The notes beneath the pieces were generated by a model. It searched no databases. It worked only from the letters and a program-made list of their open reading frames with translations, and had not been told where the DNA came from. The translations under genes and the position numbers were made by a program. Positions 57,156-64,000 of a DNA stretch of 64,000 nucleotides are shown piece after piece. The DNA is from Azolla caroliniana. Taxonomy: Eukaryota > Polypodiophyta. Location: contig JBHGNT010000013.1 of NCBI GenBank assembly GCA_043228905.1, positions 11,904,001 to 11,968,000 of the forward strand, written 5' to 3'. The stretch's first letter is position 1; each line of letters begins with the position of its first letter.

Positions 57156-57276
57156 GATTGAGGTTAGTTGTTGTGACGGAAGAGCATCAACGTATATTGG
57201 ATGGATCATCTCAAATGATTGAGGTTAGTTGTCGTGATGGAAGAGCATCAACGTACATTGGATGGATCGTCTCATT
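57156..57276. repeat. 61-bp tandem duplication
   Basis: GATTGAGGTTAGTTGTTGTG at 57156 and GATTGAGGTTAGTTGTCGTG at 57217, period 61, with a few substitutions. It lies about 100 bases inside the kinase intron from the donor site. Confidence 0.92.
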
Positions 57277-57373
57277 TGATCGTAAGTAGGGGCAAGCACT
57301 CTAGAAATGTGAGATATCATTAACAAAATTATAGTTTTTACTAGAGAGAGAGAGACGAGAGGGTTGGGCGTAC

Positions 57374-58877
57374 CATGGCGTAGTAGGGCGGCCAGGCTGC
57401 CCTCAGGTAGGAAATCGATGATGACCAGGTTATCGTGATGGCCGGCAACGTAAGCTCGGATGGGCAACAAATGAGGGTGTAAAGGCACGGAACCGAGCTC
57501 CTCGACCTTGCGGATGAACTCCTCGGGATCGAGCATGGTCTTTCTCAACCTTTTAACGACCACGATGACTGGGCCCTCCTCGGGGTGGGGGTTGTTGTTG
57601 TCGATGAAAGCCTTGTAGGCCATGCCGAAGCTTCCTTTCCCCAGAACCTCGGCCGAAGCATCTAAAAGCTGGTGGAGGCTGAACGTGGAGGCCGAACCCG
57701 GGGGCCCGAGAAACACAACGTCCGATTTCCGTGCCTCCTCCTCGGACACGGACACCGCGTTGTTCGTGGTGCCGCCGCCATCGCCATCAGTATCCGGTAT
57801 CGGTGTCGGTATCGGAGTCGGTGTCTGTGCCTTGCCCTGTTCCTCCTCCACCACCACCATCTCTGCTTCCTGCGTGTTGGCTGCCGATGGAGCTTTCCTT
57901 CGGCATAGGAGCAAACTGAATATGAGCAGCAGAACCAACACCCCTGCTATCAGTATCCCTGCGATCACTCCCTTGTCCAGCTTCAATTTGTCGTCCACAC
58001 TTCGGGAAGGAGATGCTGAAGGTGATGGCGATGGCGATGGCGATGGCGATGGCGATGGGGATGGATCGCCTGGACATAGCACAGCCAATGGCGCCCCGCA
58101 CAAGTTAGGGTTTCCAGAAAAGTAGGATGGAGACTGATTCGATAAAGATGCCGGTATCCGGCCCTCGAGCCCCGGATTGTTGGCTACGTTGAAGATCTGC
58201 GGCACGGATTCTTCTGCGGTGAAATTCGGGATCCGCCCCGACAGGGAGTTGTTCTGCAAGGCGATGGTCCTGATGGAGCGGAGGCCAGTGATGGAGGCCG
58301 GGATGGATCCATGAAGATCGTTGAAGGATAGGTTTAGCAATTGCAGCTGAGGCCAGGCCGAGAAATCGAAGGAGAGGGGGCCGGAGAATCGGTTTTGAGC
58401 CAATGCAAGGGTGAGAAGGCTCTTGCAATTGGCTAGGTCGGGCGGGATTGGGCCCTTCAATCGGTTCCGGGTGAGGCTGAGTACCTGTAATGCGTCGAGG
58501 TTTCCAATGGTGGATGGATGGATGGTTCCGGTGAGTGCCTTCCCCGGGAGCCTCAAATTCACCACTCGGGGAGGCACACCATTGCAGGCCACACCCTCCC
58601 ACGAGCTGCACACGGTGGCGGAATCGTTCCAAGTCGATCGCAGCCAGTAGTTGATTTGTGTGAGATTCCCCTTGAATGCAAGGAGCGCCGACACATCGGT
58701 CGAGAGGTCGTTGGCCGAGGTGCGAACGGGCAGGTCATGAGCACAAATCAAGAAACAGGAGGTCCAAATGATGCACACAAGGGGAACTTGATTGAATGTA
58801 CTGACAAGTCTGGAAGAATGGCCTCCACCACCAGGTTTTGAGGGTCTGGAGGCCATGGGATGTTTGTTATAATCCAT
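57374..58877 (-). CDS. LRR receptor-like kinase, exon 1 (LRRs, TM, kinase N-lobe)
   Basis: ATG at 58877 (a second at 58856 is possible). 501 codons plus one base; with exon 2 the protein is 695 residues. Hydrophobic signal segment at about 31-46; LRR N-terminal motif DVSALLAFKGNL at 61-72 and paired-Cys CSSWEGVAC; about five LRRs (105-235); a Ser-Pro repeat (271-288); one transmembrane helix VIAGILIAGVLVLLLIFSLL at 304-323; then kinase FSLHQLLDASAEVLGKGSFG (P-loop 412-417), Lys 442 in VVVKRLRK, and EGSLAALLRH. It would sit in the plasma membrane as a receptor or co-receptor. Ligand unknown. Both exons are uninterrupted, so the gene is probably alive. Confidence 0.9.
58022..58066. repeat. GGCGAT hexamer repeat coding for Ser-Pro
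   Basis: Seven or so GATGGC units in exon 1 give the juxtamembrane Ser-Pro run. In-frame hexamers can change length without breaking the protein. Such Ser-Pro stretches recall cell-wall proteins, but that role is inference. Confidence 0.9.
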
Positions 58878-60150
58878 GCTCCTTAGTATTCCAATACATA
58901 ATAGCTAATGTACATAGCAAAAAATGGGAACAGAGAAAAAGAACAATGAAAATCAATGTCAAAGGGGGGTGGTGAGTGGTTTGACCTTCCATTGGGATTA
59001 TACTTAAATATTACAGGCCAATTCATGCTGGTTTCTTTATTCTCTTCTAATGGGTTGGCAATCTACTACATACATGAGACACGATGAAATTGATTTGTTA
59101 ATCTATTAGCACGAATCATTCTCGTACATTGTCGGCCATTTCGTTAAGTTGGGCCAAAAATAGTCAGACTGTAATGAAGTAAATCTAGGCCTCCAAAATG
59201 CAGCAAGATAAGAAATATACCAAGTGTGCCGTTTTGTGTCGGTCAGTATAGATTCCTGAGGATAAAATGATGCTTTTTATCTGGTCACCTGATTTCATTA
59301 TAACTGCCTGATGAACTACTTCCCTACCACATGAATCATATTCCTCTCCAAATGGTGGAAGAATTAGGGCAGGATGAATATTCAAAACCTGCTCATGGAT
59401 AGGTTTGTCCCATTTCCTTAGGGCAACTTGCCTGTGAATCGACCGGACAATGAAATAAAATAAAATCGTGTATTTCCTGTGAATCGATCCAACCAAAGGA
59501 TTGTCACTAATCGTTGTTTCATCCCACATACAAACTCAAAATGCATATTTGTCACCTTTGGATAGCAATGCATTCTAAAATCATGTGTTTGATTGCGGTT
59601 CATTTGGTCTTTTGATGCCTGTGTAATAATAATGCCAAGGATTCTGTACAGACATTGTGAATATCTCCAAAATATGTTCTTTAAAGGCTGTAAAAAGCTG
59701 ATTATCATCTTGTATAAATTTTTGGCAGGTATGCTAATGGCCTAAAGGCCAGTCAAAACTTGTTATTTGCATTTTCAGAATAAATGAAAAAAAAGCAGAT
59801 ATGCTAGCTATTATAATCTACTAGATCAATATGATTGATCGTGTAGTTTTGATTGCATTGAGGCTTCCAATGTTGAGATTCACAAGGTTACAAACGATTG
59901 CTCAACAACACAAGATGATGTTACATGTACATGTACATAGTGTGAAAAGGCCAAAATGGTTTGTGCTCTTTTTTTCTTTTAGATTATTATTTTGTAGCTA
60001 TTTGGAGGAAAAACTTCTCTGCTGAAAAGATATAGAGCAGAACTATTGGCATCCTCATTTATGTGTGTTTTGCTCTCAGAGTTTCTCATCTTCATTTGTT
60101 GTCTCCACATTCAGACCCTTGAGAAGAACTGTGGTTCTCTGCTCCACCGA
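58878..60150. other. Kinase upstream region and probable copia R LTR
   Basis: The first few hundred bases should hold the kinase promoter (minus strand); I see no certain TATA box. From about 59750 the sequence likely belongs to the copia R 5' LTR, because a primer binding site follows at 60161, but the LTR start could not be found. No coding signal. Confidence 0.45.
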
Positions 60151-60160
60151 CTTACAACTG

Positions 60161-60172
60161 TGGTATCAGAGC
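60161..60172 (+). promoter_or_regulatory. Copia R primer binding site
   Basis: TGGTATCAGAGC, complementary to initiator tRNA-Met. Its presence marks the end of a 5' LTR just to the left. Confidence 0.85.
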
Positions 60173-60640
60173 GTTGGGAGACCGCAATAGGGAGCCTGGG
60201 AGATTGTAGCAGCGAGTGTTGTAGAATGGAGCCGCTTGGTTGAAGCATTGATCTGTTGTTGGGCATCTTCCTCATTTCTTTTTCTTTCAACAAGAAGAAA
60301 ACAACCTGCTATCCACAGCTATTCCTTTGATTCAAACTCTCACATTTGTTCAACATATTTTTCAGTGGAAATAAGTTGTGGTGGAAGCCCTCACTACATT
60401 TGGCAGAGAGTTGGAATTAGTGTGGAGGCATAGCAGATGCCTACAGCTTTTCATTTTAGAAATATATGCTAACGGTAGTTCATGTTTGGAAGGTGTATGC
60501 ATAGTGGTGCGTGTTATATGCACTCATTAGTATTACTTTGAGATTTTTGGGCAATAAGTTGGTCAGTTGATGCTTTTATTATTCCGTTGAGAAGTTCTTG
60601 AGTTCTTGTATTCAGTTGTTTGATACTATTGTTCACTCCC

Positions 60641-61361
60641 ATGGAATCAGAAACGTTGGATGTATCTACCAGCACTTCTATTGGTTATAATAATTCATGC
60701 AAGAACTATTCATTTCTTGGAAAAGATCATGTTGAGATCTGCAATTTTGATGGATCTAATTTTGCTTTGTGGAAGAATCAGATGCATGATGTACTGGTTC
60801 AAAAAAGGGAAACGATGCCACTAGGCGGTAAAGCAAAGAAACTTGATGACATGGATGATGATGATTGGGAGGAAGTTGATTATCCAACCATGTCTACTAT
60901 AAGACGGCACTTGGTAGATAGTGTTTATTTCACTATTTTAGACAGTAAAAATTACAAAGAACTTTGAAAAAAGTTATGCAATACATATGAGAAGGAAACT
61001 GCAACAAACAAAGTGTTTTTTATGAGAAAGCTCTATGGCCTTCACATGAAGGACACTGAGAGTGTCGCTTCTCATCTAAACAAGTTTGATGCATTATGGT
61101 CTCAGTTGCAAGCTCAAAAGATGACCATAGATGATAAGCTGAAATTTGTTTTTCTTTTATACACGTTGCTTGCCTCATGGGACACTTTCTGTACTACCAT
61201 CAGTAATAGTGCACCAAAAGGAAAATTGGTGCATACTGATATTTGTGGAGCCTTGCTAAGTGGGAAAATTCGTAGGAAATCTATGGTTACCTCACAAGTT
61301 GGAGAGGCATATATTGTACGAGATTTTGGTTATGGCAAGAACCAACAACGTGGTAGGAACT
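60641..61361 (+). pseudogene. Copia R gag, truncated
   Basis: ATG 60641: MESETLDVSTSTSIGYNNSC, HVEICNFDGSNFALWKNQMH, then a TGA at 60965 (Trp in relatives: EL-stop-KKLCNTYEKET) in an otherwise single frame. It continues KVFFMRKLYGLHMKDTESVA, NKFDALWSQLQAQKMTIDDK, typical UBN2-type copia gag. Cut after GRNL by the S LTR before any zinc knuckle. Confidence 0.85.
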
Positions 61362-61782
61362 TGTTTAGCGGACAAGCTCAACATGATCCGGATCGGTTGA
61401 ATAAGCCAGAGCCGGATCGGCATCCGGAACCAAGAGTTGGATCAGGGAGCCGGATGGTAATCCGGATCGGTGTAACCGGTAGGTTGTTAGAGGCCTACGA
61501 TCCTAGCCTAGTACATAAGCATATTTTTAGGAGTTGGCGTTAGTTGCTCGGTATGAGCATTGAAGTACATGTAAGTCCTTTAAGGACTTGTATAAAAGTG
61601 CTCTAAAGCACATTTGTATGTATAGAGGTTTTACAGAGTTTTTGAAATAGAGTTTACTATTCTGCTCTCTGTCTCTCCCACGTATCGTGTATTCACAAGC
61701 TTCCATTAAACCTTCGTTTTTGTCTTTCTATTGCTATCCGACTGAACCAGTTGTGTCTACACTTTCGCACATAACTTTTACA
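61362..61782 (+). mobile_element. Copia S LTR with primer binding site
   Basis: 421 bp, TGTTTAGCGGACAAGCTCAA to CGCACATAACTTTTACA. TGGTATCAGAATG at 61783 is the primer binding site, identical to that of copia D. Start and end both match the F LTR. Only about 120 bases of leader remain before gypsy T sequence begins, so this is a 5' LTR of a truncated element. Confidence 0.85.
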
Positions 61783-61941
61783 TGGTATCAGAATGAGAGG
61801 GTTGAGAATCCTCTGTTGCCGACAAGCGATGCATCAAACGCGAGACACTATCGATATTATAAATGTGAATGTTCAGATCAAGTACACAATAAAATAACTT
61901 AGAAGAACAAGACAACTCGGATATTGATGGAGAGGAAACAA

Positions 61942-62350
61942 TTAAAATAGATTTTTTTTTACACATTGAATAAAAGAAGTACAATTGTTCAATATAAAAG
62001 TAATTGAATGGTGAACCCAATCAATAAATAAAGAACAACTTTTATTATAAAACCATGGATAACCCAACATTACATCAGTGGTACAAAGATTCATTACATG
62101 GAAGTCTACTTCCTTTATATAAGTATCAATAGAAATTCTTAATGAATGAATTGCCCCGTTGATGTATTGTACTCTTCCATCAACCAAGTGCACCTTATAG
62201 GTGTGATCACTTATAGTGGGTTGGATTCCCCATATCTGAACCAAACGATCATTCACAACGTTCTGTGAGCTTCCTGAATCAAATAAGAATTGTAACAGAC
62301 ATCCATTGATATACCCGTTTGCACTTAGTAAATCATTGGGTCCCAATACA
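61942..62350 (-). pseudogene. Gypsy T aspartic protease
   Basis: Minus strand: LLQFLFDSGSSQNVVNDRLV with active site DSGS, WGIQPTISDHTYKVHLVDGR, VDFHVMNLCTTDVMLGYPWF, ending CVKKNLF. A gypsy retropepsin of a different family from A, B, C and G. The RT that should follow is missing where it meets copia S. Confidence 0.75.
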
Positions 62351-62478
62351 TAGTGAGGGAAAGAATATTTACAATTACTTAAATGATATGTATAGACCTC
62401 AAGGACATCAGGAATCTAACGTTTATGCTCTACAAATTTGGTTTTTTTGTTGTGCTCTTTTCGTTGGAGCTTTCGACA

Positions 62479-62931
62479 TTACTCTTTTATATGACCCTTC
62501 TTTTTGCAGAATACGCAAAAAGGATTTTGTCGCTTATAATCACAATCCATGAATTTGTTGGGTATCTTGCGTTTCCCAGCGAATTGTGACTGCGTGGTCC
62601 GAGGCGCTTCGAGTTTGTTATGGTCATTCGAAGCGCGTTGATAACGAAGAACTATTTCAATGGCCTCTTCAAAGGATTTTGGATCCGTATTGTGCATTAT
62701 CCAGTGATAATCCAAATTGGGAATGCCATTGACAAAACAAGCTATTGACCAATTGTCCCCTTCTAGACCCGATTTTTGGATTTGGGTTTTAGCATGGTGA
62801 ACATAGTCTTCTAGCGAGGAAAATTTCCGGCTAGAGAGGTTCATCAAAGCTTGTGCTGTCTCGGTTCGAGATGGATGTTGTAGAAATTGACTCTTGAAAA
62901 TTGTGACAAAGTTTGTCCCGGTATCGGGCAA
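62479..62931 (-). pseudogene. Gypsy T gag, central part and zinc knuckle
   Basis: Reads FKSQFLQHPSRTETAQALMN, LSSRKFSSLEDYVHHAKTQI, WSIACFVNGIPNLDYHWIMH, and the first half of a zinc knuckle PFCVFCKKKGHIKE near 62495. A capsid-type retrotransposon gag. Frame lost beyond the knuckle. Confidence 0.7.
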
Positions 62932-62934
62932 TTT

Positions 62935-63109
62935 CCCCTAGTGCAGAGCCCACGCCACTAGGTGGCGGCCTTACCCCCTAGACCTCAACCGACATATGCA
63001 ATCTTAGTACTATCTAGCTTGGGATATAGCTCCAAATGAGACTCCCATCAGCCTAGCCACATGCAGATTGCTTCTTTGGTTCTTTCCTTTTTTTCTCCCG
63101 TAAACGGCT
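62935..63109. repeat. GC-rich insert in gypsy T gag
   Basis: CCCCTAGTGCAGAGCCCACG and CCACTAGGTGGCGGCCTTAC contrast with the AT-rich surroundings and interrupt gag. Minus-strand words such as CTAGTGGCGTGGGCTCTGCA recall the head of tRNA-derived plant SINEs. I could not find ends. Confidence 0.35.
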
Positions 63110-63437
63110 TTACAACAAACGATGGTTCACCTTGACGCTCATTGGGTCTATTAGTATCATGTTGTATACTAATGACACGTGCCTCAAGAGCACTATGAGA
63201 TTACCGACGTTCAAAAATCTCATGCAAGGTAGAATTAAGGAAATTTTGTTTTTGTAAAATATACAAGTCAATGGGGATTGGCCCAGGGGGATTTCCTTGA
63301 ATTCCTTCTGCTTGGGCGGATGCCATCGGGTCATTATTATGAGCCATTGAATGATAATTTCTGGCACGGAAATAGGATAAGGTTAGACAAATAGTCATAA
63401 CCTCATGTCGTGATGTAAACATATCATGGGCAAACAT
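63110..63437 (-). pseudogene. Gypsy T gag, N-terminal part
   Basis: Two overlapping frames: MAHNNDPMASAQAEGIQGNP, GPIPIDLYILQKQNFLNSTL, HEIFERR and a second frame below. A Pro-rich start before the capsid. Weak but consistent in order and strand with the gag core at 62931-62479. Confidence 0.45.
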
Positions 63438-64000
63438 TAATCGATATCATGATCTCACGTCAATACCCCTCTAGACGTATATGAGAGCTTCAAGATCAAG
63501 TTACTATGGTAACACAAAGGTGTTTTAAAAACCATGGCAGTGACAAATGAATGTCTTTCCTTGATCTCTATATCGATTTTTTCATGGCAGCTCCGCGAGG
63601 CTCAACCATGTATGTTCGCGTTATGAAGAGTTTATACACAAAAAAATGTTAACAATAAACTATGTCTCTGTGCCCACCCATGTGGTTTCGGCTCTTTAAG
63701 TCCTATTAAGAGGACCCCGAAGTGCACTTAGACCTAAAGTCTAAACATGTTTTATAGGCATATGTATCAACAATGTTGTATGGTCTTGGTCATATTTGAA
63801 CTCAAGACCTTGAGAACAAATACATTAAACACTTGCGCTAACCAAATGGTTTGCTCCTCTTAAATATTTAATGTTTATGCGTATGAGAGATATGCGAAGG
63901 CATTTGCATATATATGTTCTTTTTTAAAAGAAAACATATGTGTCTAGAAACCTTATTTCCCCCTCGTTAACAAGAAAACTATGTTGGTACGTTAACCAAC
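63438..64000. other. Probable 5' end of gypsy T and flank, window edge
   Basis: No coding signal. At 63783-63860 the minus strand reads ACCATTTGGTTAGCGCAAG and GAGTTCAAATATGACC, another A-box/B-box-like pair. LTR ends could not be placed. The window ends in the palindrome GTTGGTACGTTAACCAAC. Confidence 0.4.

Larger units (their letters stand above)
47143..57373 (-). other. 10.2-kb intron of the LRR receptor-like kinase
   Basis: Donor CATG|GTACGC at 57373 and acceptor TTAAAG|AG at 47143 give phase-1 splicing that joins LLRH to NPIDPPMEW without frame error. A single intron in the middle of the kinase domain is the usual structure of this receptor family, but it is normally short. Here it is filled with fragments of at least one gypsy and three copia elements, an inverted LTR pair, a tRNA-like stretch, microsatellites and three short tandem duplications. 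Confidence 0.85.

Noticed and set aside
57622-58841. Frames of 60-175 codons on both strands over kinase exon 1
   Set aside because: Shadows of the GC-rich exon and its hexamer repeat; the LRR-kinase frame explains the region.
59185-59708. Minus-strand frames upstream of the kinase
   Set aside because: No start context, domain or repeat match; AT-rich non-coding sequence.

Overview
This window is nuclear DNA from a land plant with a large, repeat-rich genome. It holds one host gene, an LRR receptor-like kinase with a roughly 10 kb intron. Nearly everything else is LTR retrotransposon DNA, nested, inverted and mostly decayed. The species cannot be fixed from the sequence. For reference, the elements are lettered A-T by approximate order.

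Layout. 1-442: two copia LTR fragments. 470-1899: dead LINE (minus). 1900-6992 and 15116-15216: gypsy element A (plus), canonical RT motif YLDD, with a 425-bp solo LTR in its integrase (TSD AAGGT) and the 8.1-kb element B inserted into it. 6993-15115: gypsy element B (minus). 15217-16182: inverted 5' end of a second A copy (A'). 16183-19690: copia D (minus). 19691-21413: copia E (plus). 21414-22613: 3' end of copia F (minus). 22614-29697: gypsy element G (minus). 29698-30651: 5' end of gypsy H (minus). 30652-37910: copia I (plus), split by the young copia J (30920-36264, minus). 38040-42642: gypsy C (plus). 42643-45372: copia L (plus). 45373-45930: copia M remnant and another LTR. 46559-58877: the kinase gene (minus), whose intron carries fragments of gypsy O, copias N, P and Q, an inverted LTR pair and a tRNA-like stretch. 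60161-61361: copia R. 61362-61782: copia S LTR. 61942-63437: gypsy T (minus).

Main points. Elements B, C and G form a gypsy group unlike element A beside them. Their RT centre is [FV]LDDIPIKG, the protease motif is DHGSE, and the integrase has ADRGELD. By memory these recall fungal gypsy polyproteins. All three keep an in-frame stop codon (TAA, TAA, TAG) at the same place between gag-protease and pol, with conserved protein sequence on both sides, which suggests stop-codon readthrough. A second pattern is a tRNA-like stretch with Pol III A- and B-box-like motifs near the outer (U3) end of several different LTR families, always reading outward.

The transposon genes do not work as a pathway. 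Most reading frames are broken, often by TGA stops at former Trp or Arg codons. Element J is closest to intact: equal 614-bp LTRs with 3 differences, a perfect 5-bp TSD, and one 1,359-codon frame with two TAG stops. The kinase gene has open exons and sensible splice sites and is probably the only functional host gene here.
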